From Oribacterium sp. (lineage in GTDB: Bacteria; Bacillota_A; Clostridia; Lachnospirales; Lachnospiraceae), in contig JAGAXP010000129.1 of the NCBI GenBank assembly GCA_017940955.1, positions 1-11,518 of the forward strand: a stretch of 11,518 nt of DNA. The letters are read 5' to 3'. The position numbers and the translations under genes were made by a program. Below, in pieces: positions 1 through 5,309 of this stretch (the stretch's first letter is position 1; each line of letters begins with the position of its first letter). The notes under the pieces are model-generated. The model had not been told where the DNA came from, searched no databases, and saw only the letters and a list, made by a program, of their open reading frames with translations.

Positions 1-2
1 AA

Positions 3-221
3 GTTGGTAATTCCGATGTGGATAGACCCATATTAAATCCCAGAAGGCAGACAATCATGTTGGAAATCAAGCAGAATCCATATGTAACAAAACACGAGCT
101 TTCAGAAATAATAGGTATAAGCACTACAGCCATTGATAATAATATTGCTTATTTGAGAAATAATGGTTTTATTGAGAGGGTTGGTAAAACTAAAGGTGGA
201 TATTGGAAGGTTATTGAGTGA
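3..221 (+). CDS. C-terminal winged-helix end of an ATP-binding (AlbA_2/RecG-like) regulator, partial at window edge
   Basis: The frame is open to the left edge, so this is the tail of a longer protein; the GTG at 18 is only the first start-like codon inside the window. The visible 73 residues start with an LNPRRQ-type linker and then form a compact winged helix-turn-helix (TKHELSEIIGISTTAIDNNI, then an IERVG..KGGYWKVI wing). This tail is typical of the AlbA_2 / HATPase_c_4 family of ATP-binding proteins, often annotated as RecG-like or transcriptional regulators and common in Firmicutes genomes and mobile elements. The catalytic part lies outside the window, so the family call rests on the HTH tail alone. 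It lies upstream of the xis/int module and ends just before a fragmentary gene, consistent with an element cargo or flanking gene. Exact function unknown. Confidence 0.6.
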   Translation, partial: VGNSDVDRPILNPRRQTIMLEIKQNPYVTKHELSEIIGISTTAIDNNIAYLRNNGFIERVGKTKGGYWKVIE

Positions 222-225
222 TTAA

Positions 226-462
226 ACCAGATTAGAAATTAAAAAAATATTAAATGGTAAGGAAAAAAGGGCTTGCAAAAAACAGGCTGTAGATGAATTC
301 TATGACAATATGGATGTGTTACTATCCAGAAATGCAAGAGAGAATAAGAGAATCAAGGAATTGGAAAAGGAACTTTCCGAAATCAGGAATTCGTATTACA
401 GGCAGAAGAAAACCCTTGATCGATACATTAAAGTTTATGGGGAGGACGTGATGAATGTTTAG
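226..462 (+). pseudogene. DivIVA-like coiled-coil fragment without a proper start
   Basis: An open frame runs from the stop at 223-225 to the TAG at 460-462. It has no ATG before 310 and no ribosome site at 310, so it looks like a 5'-truncated gene or remnant. The reading is protein-like: KKQAVDEFYDNMDVLLSRN is followed by a charged heptad-type stretch (ENKRIKELEKELSEI) and YYRQKKTLDRYIKVYGED. The pattern xVDxFxD...EN..(L/I)..L...+..Y....+TL resembles the N-terminal DivIVA/GpsB membrane-targeting and coiled-coil domain, which appears in shortened form in some integrative elements. The conserved glycine-tyrosine of DivIVA before the VDxF box is not preserved (it reads Ala-Cys). The 3' end overlaps the untranslated region just before xis, suggesting one transcript. 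If ATG 310 were used, the product would be 50 residues. The DivIVA resemblance is judged by eye. Confidence 0.4.
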
Positions 463-478
463 TGAGAGGAGGAGCTTT

Positions 479-685
479 ATGAGCAGTGAGCATTATGAAG
501 TTGCAATCAAAGATAAGATGAATCTTTCCATTGAAGAGGCGGCTGCATATAGCGGCATCGGGATGAATAAACTCAGGGAGCTAACCAAGTCACCGTTTTG
601 TGATTTTGTATTGTACGTTGGGAAGAAAACTTTAATCAAAAGAGTGCCCTTCGAAGAGTACATAAACCGCGCTACAGAGGTGTGA
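479..685 (+). CDS. xis: Tn916-type excisionase (Xis)
   Basis: This small basic DNA-binding protein of 68 residues should assist integrase-mediated excision by bending DNA at the element end. The sequence MNLSIEEAAAYSGIGMNKLREL matches the Tn916 Xis pattern (helix, turn, recognition helix, as in [20 protein letters not shown]). The C-terminal part with GKKTLIKRVPFEEYI corresponds to the wing and the final helix, and the length is close to the 67 residues of Tn916 Xis. The start at 479 is chosen because a perfect AGGAGG (467-472) lies 6 nt upstream; the in-frame ATG at 455 lies before this site and would add eight residues. The gene is intact, unlike the integrase 100 nt downstream. Family assignment is strong; activity is uncertain because the partner integrase is broken. 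Confidence 0.85.
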   Translation: MSSEHYEVAIKDKMNLSIEEAAAYSGIGMNKLRELTKSPFCDFVLYVGKKTLIKRVPFEEYINRATEV

Positions 686-717
686 TTCGCCTTTTTGACT
701 TTATGCCAATATATTGA

Positions 718-766
718 AAAAAGAGCCTATTTGTGTTAGTGTATTGCTTGCACTTAGGCTCTTTTT
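718..766 (+). terminator. terminator-like hairpin between xis and int
   Basis: A perfect 12-bp stem pairs AAAAAGAGCCTA (718-729) with TAGGCTCTTTTT (755-766) around a 25-nt loop and ends in a T-run, so it fits a Rho-independent terminator or attenuator. The matching A-run on the left means it could also act on the other strand. It lies after the xis stop and 25 nt before the integrase start, so it would limit read-through from xis into int. Confidence 0.7.
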
Positions 767-791
767 CGGAAGAAGGAAAGGAGCTGATCGT

Positions 792-1151
792 ATGGGTAGA
801 GACCTGAAAGGTAAAGAACTTGGACCTGGTGTCATGCAAAGGAAAGACGGAAAATATTCCGCCAGATATACAGGTGCAGATGGTAAGCGACATGAGAAAT
901 ACTTTGATAAAGTATCAGAAGCAAAGAAATATGTCGCTTTGGGAAAACTTAGAAAATCCTAAATTTGGGATTTGTTTAGGCATACTTTTGCTACCAGGTG
1001 CATCGAACGAGGAGTAAAACCCAAAGCCTTTCAGAAGATTCTGGGGCATTCCAATCTCTCCACCACAATGGATACATATGTACATATGACAGATGAATCC
1101 CTTGAGGAAGCAATGGAGATTTTTTCAAAAAATTCTACGCCAATTTTGTGA
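792..1151 (+). pseudogene. int: tyrosine integrase with internal deletion (N- and C-terminal pieces only)
   Basis: The gene starts at ATG 792 with a ribosome site (AAAGGAG) about 8 nt upstream. Residues 1-56 form the N-terminal arm-binding domain of Tn916-family integrases (ELGPGVMQRKDGKYSARYT...GKRHEKYF). A TAA follows at 960-962. The same frame then reads a canonical integrase C-terminus: RHTFATRCIERG, QKILGHSNLSTTMDTYVHM with the Tyr nucleophile, and stop at 1149-1151. A full-length member has roughly 380-400 residues; about 270 residues, including the core-binding domain and the first catalytic Arg, are missing. The junction falls at the HxxR box, where the expected LHDLRHT reads IWDLFRHT, so the box His is lost. 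The two halves stay in frame apart from the stop at the junction, which points to one internal deletion. A recombination-competent enzyme is not possible from this gene. Confidence 0.85.
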
Positions 1152-1243
1152 TTTGGCACGGGAACGAAACTGAAATTTGTGATTTGGGAAGTAAAAAAAT
1201 AATCAATAGGTTTACGCTAATTGGCGTAAAATTGGCGTAAACC
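1137..1243 (+). repeat. cluster of TTGGCGTAAA repeats, probable integrase arm-type sites
   Basis: Two tandem 11-mers ATTGGCGTAAA lie at 1220-1230 and 1231-1241. The 11-mer ACGCCAATTTT at 1137-1147, which overlaps the last integrase codons, is the exact reverse complement of 1228-1238. A fourth, inverted copy with one mismatch (TTTACGCTAA) lies at 1211-1220. GGTTTACGC (1209-1217) and GCGTAAACC (1235-1243) form an inverted pair. Clustered short repeats at the 3' end of an integrase gene, next to the element boundary, are the usual layout of arm sites bound by the Int N-terminal domain. Binding is inferred. Confidence 0.6.
1145..1187 (+). repeat. 12-bp direct repeat at integrase 3' end
   Basis: TTTGTGATTTGG occurs exactly at 1145-1156 (spanning the integrase stop codon) and again at 1176-1187, a 31-nt period. 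It may be a local duplication at the element end or a further recombination-protein site. No function can be assigned from sequence alone. Confidence 0.45.
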
Positions 1244-1261
1244 TCCGAAATAAAATACAAG

Positions 1262-1281
1262 AAAAGCCCGTAAATTCGGGC
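1262..1281 (-). terminator. small hairpin before ychF, terminator-like on the minus strand
   Basis: GCCCG (1266-1270) pairs with CGGGC (1277-1281) around a 6-nt loop. On the minus strand the hairpin is followed by TTTTC, so it could be a weak terminator in that orientation. On the + strand it sits 2 nt before the ychF ribosome site and has no T-run. It may belong to the pre-insertion chromosome or the element boundary. Confidence 0.35.
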
Positions 1282-1295
1282 ATGGAGGAAATAAA

Positions 1296-2393
1296 ATGAA
1301 ACTAGGAATCGTGGGATTACCGAACGTTGGTAAGTCAACACTTTTTAACGCAATAACAAAAGCAGGAGCTGAGTCTGCAAACTATCCCTTCTGTACCATC
1401 GAGCCGAATGTCGGCGTGGTTGCGGTACCGGATGAGCGCCTCGACAAGCTGGCTGCACTTTACAATTCACAGAAGATCACACCCGCAGTTATCCAGTTCG
1501 TGGATATCGCAGGACTTGTAAAGGGAGCTTCAAAGGGTGAAGGACTCGGTAACCAGTTCCTTTCAAACATCAGAGAGACTGATGCCATCGTACACGTAGT
1601 TCGCTGCTTCGATGACGGCAATATCGTACACGTAGACGGTTCCGTTGATCCCATCAGAGACATCGAGACCATCAACCTGGAGCTCATTTTCTCCGATCTT
1701 GATCTCCTGGACAGACGTATGGCAAAGACCAAGAAGCTTGCCAACAACGATAAGGATGCCAAGGCCGAGTACGCCCTCCTCGAAGAGCTTCACGCACACC
1801 TCGAGTCAGACAAGCTTGCTATCTCCTATGACGCCGGTGACGACGACAAGAACGCCTTCGTGGATTCCCTCGACCTCCTCACCAGAAAGCCCGTAATCTA
1901 TGCGGCTAATGTTGACGAAGATTCCGTTGCTGACGATGGCGCTTCCAATGCTTACGTCCAGAAGGTTCGCGAATATGCAAAAACCAACAACTCCGGAGTA
2001 TTCGTTATCAGTGCCAGAATCGAAGAAGAAATCGCAGAGCTTGAGGACGACGAAAAAGCAGAGTACCTTGAGAGCCTCGGCATGACCGAGTCCGGACTCG
2101 ACAAAATCGTTCGTGCCTCCTACAGCCTTCTTGGCCTCATGTCCTTCCTGACAGCCGGAGAAAAGGAAACCAGAGCCTGGACCATCAAGGTGGGAACCAA
2201 AGCCCCCCAGGCCGCCGGCAAGATCCACTCCGACTTTGAGAGAGGTTTCATAAAGGCTGAAGTTATTAATTATCAGGATTTACTTGATTGTGGTTCGACT
2301 TCTGCAGCTCGTGAGAAAGGTCTTGTAAGAATGGAGGGTAAGGAGTACGTCATGCAGGACGGCGATGTTGTAGAATTCAGGTTCAACGTATAA
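1296..2393 (+). CDS. ychF: YchF/Ola1-family redox-regulated ATPase
   Basis: This is an Obg-related P-loop protein that hydrolyses ATP rather than GTP. It is ribosome-associated and linked to stress and translation control. The 365 residues match the usual 363-366. Visible in order are the P-loop GLPNVGKST (7-15), the switch motif [10 protein letters not shown] (29-38), the G3 motif [20 protein letters not shown] (from residue 70), and the modified base-recognition motif NVDE (205-208) in place of the NKxD of GTPases. A C-terminal TGS-like domain follows ([20 protein letters not shown] to GDVVEFRF). The ATG at 1296 has GGAGG (1284-1288) 7 nt upstream. The gene stands alone: the element end lies immediately upstream and a terminator follows. 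Its promoter must lie in the 144 nt after the integrase remnant or further back; AATAAT at 1198-1203 is a weak -10 candidate. Confidence 0.97.
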   Translation: MKLGIVGLPNVGKSTLFNAITKAGAESANYPFCTIEPNVGVVAVPDERLDKLAALYNSQKITPAVIQFVDIAGLVKGASKGEGLGNQFLSNIRETDAIVHVVRCFDDGNIVHVDGSVDPIRDIETINLELIFSDLDLLDRRMAKTKKLANNDKDAKAEYALLEELHAHLESDKLAISYDAGDDDKNAFVDSLDLLTRKPVIYAANVDEDSVADDGASNAYVQKVREYAKTNNSGVFVISARIEEEIAELEDDEKAEYLESLGMTESGLDKIVRASYSLLGLMSFLTAGEKETRAWTIKVGTKAPQAAGKIHSDFERGFIKAEVINYQDLLDCGSTSAAREKGLVRMEGKEYVMQDGDVVEFRFNV

Positions 2394-2442
2394 AGCGCAT
2401 TGCAAACTCCCGAACTTCCTGTAGTTTTAAAAAAGTGAGATT

Positions 2443-2488
2443 AGAAGCAGTGAAGTGTACAAAGCACTTTGCTGCTTCTTGTATTTTT
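2443..2488 (+). terminator. Rho-independent terminator of ychF
   Basis: A 15-bp stem (2443-2457 with 2465-2479, two G-U pairs) closes a 7-nt loop TACAAAG and is followed by TGTATTTTT. It lies 50 nt after the ychF stop and separates ychF from the following intergenic elements. Confidence 0.85.
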
Positions 2489-2505
2489 CGCATTTGTATG
2501 CAAAA

Positions 2506-2557
2506 AAGGTGATTTTAGTAGAGAAACTAATGTTTAAGAATATGCTACTATCGCCTT
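2506..2557 (+). other. bulged hairpin upstream of the structured element
   Basis: AAGGTGA (2506-2512) and TAGTAG (2516-2521) pair with CTACTA (2545-2550) and TCGCCTT (2551-2557), giving 13 base pairs (one G-U), a three-T bulge and a 23-nt loop. There is no T-run behind it, so it is not a standard terminator. It could be a DNA- or RNA-level part of the element that follows, or a separate leader structure. Confidence 0.4.
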
Positions 2558-2561
2558 ATAC
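2533..2561 (+). promoter_or_regulatory. weak candidate promoter for the structured RNA
   Basis: TTATAC (2556-2561) could be a -10 element, with a poor -35 (TTTAAG, 2533-2538) at 17 nt. Transcription would begin near 2568-2569, exactly where the long closing stem begins. The match to sigma-A consensus is weak, and the site overlaps the bulged hairpin at 2506-2557. Confidence 0.25.
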
Positions 2562-2568
2562 AAAGTGA

Positions 2569-2758
2569 GGAAAATGGAAGGGATGTGTGGCTAGGCTTGC
2601 GAACCTTATCAGCGTTTCGTGAGAAATGCTGATGCCCCCAGGCGACGAGGCTGTTTCGGCGTAAGCCGAAATCAAGCGAAAATGTCTGCGCGTAGCGCAT
2701 TTAAATGGCATTTTCTCCTTATTACTTCGTGAGCCGTCACGCGTCCCTTCCATTTTCC
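2569..2758 (+). ncRNA. candidate structured RNA or palindromic repeat element with 23-bp closing stem
   Basis: The ends pair over 23 bp (2569-2591 with 2736-2758), starting with an exact 15-bp inverted repeat GGAAAATGGAAGGGA / TCCCTTCCATTTTCC. Inside are: hairpin A, 11 bp with a GTGA loop (2608-2618/2623-2633); hairpin B, 8 bp with a GTAA loop (2653-2660/2665-2672); stem C, GAAAATG (2678-2684) with CATTTTC (2709-2715), enclosing TGCGC-GTA-GCGCA (2687-2699). An alternative hairpin CGTGA-GCCG-TCACG (2728-2741) competes with the closing stem. All five non-Watson-Crick positions in the outer stem and in hairpins A and B are G-U when read as + strand RNA and would be A-C on the other strand, favouring a + strand transcript. 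A strong terminator follows 17 nt later. It does not show the hallmarks of tRNA, SRP RNA, RNase P RNA or tmRNA. A MITE-like repeat is the main alternative. Confidence 0.55.
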
Positions 2759-2775
2759 GTGCCATTTCAAAAAAA

Positions 2776-2826
2776 CGGTGGAGGGAAAACCCAAAACTAT
2801 GGGATTTCCCTCCACCGCATTTTTTT
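2776..2826 (+). terminator. strong, probably bidirectional Rho-independent terminator
   Basis: A perfect 13-bp stem CGGTGGAGGGAAA (2776-2788) / TTTCCCTCCACCG (2805-2817) is extended inside by CCC/GGG (2790-2792/2801-2803). It is followed by CATTTTTTT and preceded by seven A residues, so it can work on both strands. It lies directly after the structured element, where it would end that transcript and insulate the mraZ promoter. Confidence 0.9.
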
Positions 2827-3091
2827 GCAATTTTTACCCCGAAAAAAGATACTATTATTACATCCACCACTATCCCCCACCAGGGATCCCGGAGTGACAT
2901 CACCGCCGGGGCATGTCAGACAGCCCTCTCCAAAACCCACGGAAATCCGCCAAAAATCTGTAAAAATTCCGAAAACTCCATATTAATTCAATTAAAACTC
3001 CCTAAGAAAAAAGTATAAATTAATATTAAATTCTCGTAAAAAATAATTATAAAATTCTGGAATCTTACCCCCATTATTACGGTATCCTAGC
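2827..3091 (+). other. AT-rich intergenic stretch before mraZ with a small GC-rich inverted repeat
   Basis: No gene is supported here. A GC-rich patch holds two mutually exclusive hairpins: TGACAT (2895-2900) with ATGTCA (2913-2918), or CCCGG (2888-2892) with CCGGG (2906-2910). From about 2975 to 3060 the DNA is very AT-rich with A-tracts, consistent with an UP-like upstream promoter region for mraZ. Nothing else is visible. Confidence 0.4.
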
Positions 3092-3120
3092 TTGACACCC
3101 ATGGTAAAAAATTGCATTAT
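3092..3120 (+). promoter_or_regulatory. sigma-A type promoter of mraZ / dcw cluster
   Basis: A perfect -35 TTGACA lies at 3092-3097. With 17-nt spacing the -10 would be CATTAT (3115-3120); TATATT at 3119-3124 is an alternative with longer spacing. The promoter is followed directly by the MraZ-type repeats, so it is the likely main promoter of the cluster. Confidence 0.6.
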
Positions 3121-3127
3121 ATTTATA

Positions 3128-3157
3128 GAAGTGGTAGAAAGTGGTAGAAAGTGGTAG
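3128..3157 (+). promoter_or_regulatory. MraZ operator: three 10-nt-spaced AAGTGGTAG repeats
   Basis: AAGTGGTAG occurs three times in head-to-tail order (3129-3137, 3139-3147, 3149-3157), one helical turn apart, just before mraZ. MraZ proteins bind short direct repeats of this kind upstream of their own gene (TGGGN repeats in E. coli, AAAGTG-type repeats with about 10-nt period in Mollicutes). The third copy runs into the purine-rich mraZ ribosome site (AGGAAAGGG, 3156-3164), so bound MraZ would lie downstream of the transcription start. Autoregulation is inferred from family knowledge. Confidence 0.8.
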
Positions 3158-3166
3158 GAAAGGGAT

Positions 3167-3595
3167 ATGTCATTTACAGGAGAATATCACCACAACCTAG
3201 ATGCCAAGGGCAGACTTATTATTCCCGCCAAGTTCAGAGACCAGCTCGGAACAGAGTTCACGGTTACAAGAAGCTTGGACGGATGTCTTGCCATGTATGC
3301 AGCTAAGGAGTGGGAAATCCTTGAAAACAAGTTAAGTGCTCTTCCTATGACAAATGAGAAGGCCAGAGGCCTTAAAAGATTTCTCCTCGGTTCTGCCAAC
3401 ACCTGCGAGTTAGACAAGCAGGGAAGAATCCTTATCCCACCGGTTCTCAGAGACAAAGCGAACCTCGATAAGGACATTACATTACTCGGCGTGGGAGACC
3501 ACATTGAGATATGGAACGCTGATCTTTACAACGAAAAGTACAATTTTGATGATGAGGAAGCTCTTGAAGCCGACTGGGAAGGTCTTGGTATCTGA
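3167..3595 (+). CDS. mraZ: transcriptional regulator MraZ
   Basis: MraZ is the conserved DNA-binding protein at the head of dcw clusters. It forms ring-shaped oligomers and regulates its own operon. The 142 residues carry two SpoVT/AbrB-like swapped-hairpin units with the conserved DxxxR motifs: [14 protein letters not shown] at residues 11-24 and [14 protein letters not shown] at 82-95. The length agrees with the usual 140-150. The start at 3167 has a purine-rich ribosome site (AGGAAAGGG) a few nt upstream and directly follows the three operator repeats. Its TGA overlaps the rsmH ATG by one base (TGATG), so the two genes are probably translationally coupled. The C-terminus is acidic ([12 protein letters not shown]). 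Assignment is secure. Confidence 0.98.
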   Translation: MSFTGEYHHNLDAKGRLIIPAKFRDQLGTEFTVTRSLDGCLAMYAAKEWEILENKLSALPMTNEKARGLKRFLLGSANTCELDKQGRILIPPVLRDKANLDKDITLLGVGDHIEIWNADLYNEKYNFDDEEALEADWEGLGI

Positions 3596-4536
3596 TGTTT
3601 AAACATTATTCCGTTCTTTTACATGAAACAGTAGATGGACTTAACATTAAACCGGACGGAATCTATGTAGACGGAACCCTGGGCGGCGGCGGGCATGCAT
3701 CACTTGTCTGCGAAAGATTATCATCGGAAGGAAGACTTATTGGTATAGATCAGGATAAGGATGCCATAGCGGCAGCAACAGAAAGACTGAAGGATCACAA
3801 GGACAAGGTCACCATAGTTCGAAGCAACTACGAAGCCATCGACAAAGTGCTTCAGGATCTTTCAATCGACAAGGTCAATGGTATCTACCTCGACCTCGGA
3901 GTTTCAAGTTATCAGCTTGATACCGCAGAGAGAGGCTTCAGCTACAGGGCGGATGCACCCCTTGACATGAGGATGGACGACAGAAATCCCATAACCGCAG
4001 CTGATATTGTTAATGATTACACTGAGTCTCAGCTCTTTCACATGATCAAAAACTACGGGGAGGACAGATTTGCACAGAATATCGCAAAGCATATCTGTCA
4101 GTATCGTGAGAAGAAGCGCATAGAGACAACATTTGAACTGTCAGAGATCATTTCGGGAGCCATTCCCGCAAGGATCAGGGCAACCTCGGGACATCCCGCA
4201 AAGAGAACTTTTCAGGCGATACGTATCGAACTGAACCGGGAACTGGATGTACTTGAGGATTCCATCGATAAGATGATCGATGCCCTTGAGGAGGACGGAA
4301 GACTTTGTATCATCACCTTCCATTCTTTAGAGGACAGAATAGTAAAAAACAAATTCCGCACAGCCGAGAAGCCGTGCGTTTGCCCGCCGGAGTTTCCGAT
4401 CTGCACCTGCGGAAGGAAATCAAAAGGCAGGGTTATCACCAGGAAGCCGATACTTCCAAGTGAACAGGAGCTTTTGGAAAATTCAAGATCCAAGAGCGCA
4501 AAGCTCAGAATTTTCGAGAAACACACAGAATCATAA
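3595..4536 (+). CDS. rsmH: 16S rRNA (cytosine-1402-N4)-methyltransferase RsmH (MraW)
   Basis: This enzyme transfers a methyl group from S-adenosylmethionine to N4 of C1402 in 16S rRNA at the ribosomal P site. The 313 residues match the family (about 310-315). Visible are the SAM loop GTLGGGGHA (27-35), an acidic ribose-binding Asp in GIDQDKDA (Asp52), [10 protein letters not shown] (100-109) followed by [15 protein letters not shown], the [14 protein letters not shown] block, and [12 protein letters not shown] around His243. A CxC...CxC cysteine group at 261-272 is frequent in this family. The family end signature SAKLRIFE is intact. The start overlaps the mraZ stop (TGATG), with the ribosome site inside the mraZ end. 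The last codons fall within the first copy of a tandem repeat that continues into the following gap, so the extreme C-terminus may be recently altered. Confidence 0.98.
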   Translation: MFKHYSVLLHETVDGLNIKPDGIYVDGTLGGGGHASLVCERLSSEGRLIGIDQDKDAIAAATERLKDHKDKVTIVRSNYEAIDKVLQDLSIDKVNGIYLDLGVSSYQLDTAERGFSYRADAPLDMRMDDRNPITAADIVNDYTESQLFHMIKNYGEDRFAQNIAKHICQYREKKRIETTFELSEIISGAIPARIRATSGHPAKRTFQAIRIELNRELDVLEDSIDKMIDALEEDGRLCIITFHSLEDRIVKNKFRTAEKPCVCPPEFPICTCGRKSKGRVITRKPILPSEQELLENSRSKSAKLRIFEKHTES

Positions 4537-4657
4537 AACGGACAGCGTGGTTTACAACAGGCAGACATCAGCAGCAGACAGAAACAGGAAACACAGAGAC
4601 TTGTAAAACGGACAGCATAGTTTACAACTTGTAGACATTAGCATCAGACAGAAACAA
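4518..4657 (+). repeat. diverged 70-bp tandem duplication spanning the rsmH stop
   Basis: Two copies with a 70-nt period (about 4518-4587 and 4588-4657) share the core TAAAACGGACAGC (4534 and 4604), GTTTACAAC, AGACAT and CAGACAGAAACA. Over 53 nt from 4534 and 4604, 46 positions are identical; the preceding 17 nt match less well. Copy 1 contains the last rsmH codons and the stop. Substitutions between the copies show that it is not very recent. It accounts for more than half of the 242-nt rsmH-ftsL gap; no gene is visible there. Confidence 0.8.
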
Positions 4658-4665
4658 AGGGCACC

Positions 4666-4687
4666 GGCCGAAGGACAGCCTTTGGCC
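4666..4687 (+). other. short GC-rich hairpin between rsmH and ftsL
   Basis: GGCCGAAGG (4666-4674) pairs with CCTTTGGCC (4679-4687), including one G-U pair, around an ACAG loop. No T-run follows, so it is not a clear terminator; it could be an mRNA processing or stability structure. Confidence 0.4.
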
Positions 4688-4778
4688 ATGGATTGGTCGC
4701 ACAGCCAGGGATAGCTTTTATATAGTTCCTGTTATATGCGGTAAGAGGGACCGTTAGGAATTTTGGGGAGGAGTAGTT

Positions 4779-5309
4779 ATGGCACGAGTACGTAAGGGTG
4801 CAGCGACAACATCTGGAATGGCCAGAACTTATGTAGATGGAAATACTGTACGTAAGGTACAGGAAAGACGTCAGGAGGCACTTCGTCAGAAGCGCAGACA
4901 GCAGAAGGCGCTTGAGCGTGAAAAGATTTTACAGGATCGGGAGAAGCAGTACAGAGCACAGCAGGAGAGACTCAGAAACAAGACAGTGGAGATGGATGCG
5001 CCATTTATCGCAACTCTTTCTATAGCTCTCACATGCACACTTTTAATGTGCTTTTCTTACATCCGCCTGCAGACAAATATAAATACAAGGATTCATTCCA
5101 TAGAGCTTATGAAGCAGCAGCTTGACCAGCTCAAGTCTGAGAACGATGCTCTTCAGAACAGTATCGATACTTCACTGGATCTTGACAGGATTTACCGTGT
5201 TGCAACTCAGGAGTTAGGTATGGTTTATGCTGATGACAGTCAGACCATAGTATATGATAAGACTGAAAGCGAGTACGTAAGACAATATGAGAACATCCCA
5301 AAATACTGA
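4779..5309 (+). CDS. ftsL: FtsL/DivIC-type divisome membrane protein
   Basis: This small bitopic protein joins the divisome and links FtsI/FtsW activation to the FtsLB-DivIC complex. The 176 residues show an unusually long, highly basic cytoplasmic region with a predicted coiled coil (about residues 25-70, rich in Arg, Lys, Gln and Glu). One membrane helix follows (about 76-97, from APFIATLSIALTCTLL). Next comes an extracytoplasmic heptad-type coiled coil (about 100-135) and the LDRIYRVATQELGMVYADDSQTIVY segment, which matches the FtsL/DivIC end motif (xAxxELGM). The start at 4779 has GGAGG (4767-4771) 7 nt upstream. Position between rsmH and ftsI is the standard ftsL location, which supports the name over DivIC. 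The 3' end overlaps ftsI by 23 nt, indicating coupled translation of these direct partners. Confidence 0.85.
   Translation: MARVRKGAATTSGMARTYVDGNTVRKVQERRQEALRQKRRQQKALEREKILQDREKQYRAQQERLRNKTVEMDAPFIATLSIALTCTLLMCFSYIRLQTNINTRIHSIELMKQQLDQLKSENDALQNSIDTSLDLDRIYRVATQELGMVYADDSQTIVYDKTESEYVRQYENIPKY

Noticed and set aside
820..1017. 65-residue + strand frame over the integrase remnant
   Set aside because: It is a shifted frame of the integrase; the in-frame reading shows clear integrase motifs at both ends.
1135..1341. 68-residue minus-strand open frame over the arm repeats
   Set aside because: It overlaps the repeats and the start of ychF and has no protein-like features; the FTPI reading comes from the repeat words.
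1806..2228. 140-residue minus-strand frame inside ychF
   Set aside because: Shadow of the strongly biased ychF codons; Gly/Val/Leu-rich and without a ribosome site.
2569..2758. 6S RNA, SRP RNA, RNase P RNA or group II intron fragment
   Set aside because: The conserved cores of SRP RNA, RNase P RNA and intron domain V are not seen, and the branched layout with GNRA hairpins does not fit the single long 6S rod.
2556..2903. 115-residue open frame on the minus strand
   Set aside because: It runs across the structured element and a strong terminator, has no ribosome site, and its composition simply follows the palindromic DNA.
2705..2986. 93-residue + strand open frame
   Set aside because: It crosses the terminator stem and T-run, has no ribosome site, and reads as low-complexity Pro/Ser/Lys sequence.
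3128..3160. Three short regular repeats as a mini CRISPR array
   Set aside because: Units are 10 nt with no spacers, and their position before mraZ fits MraZ operators.
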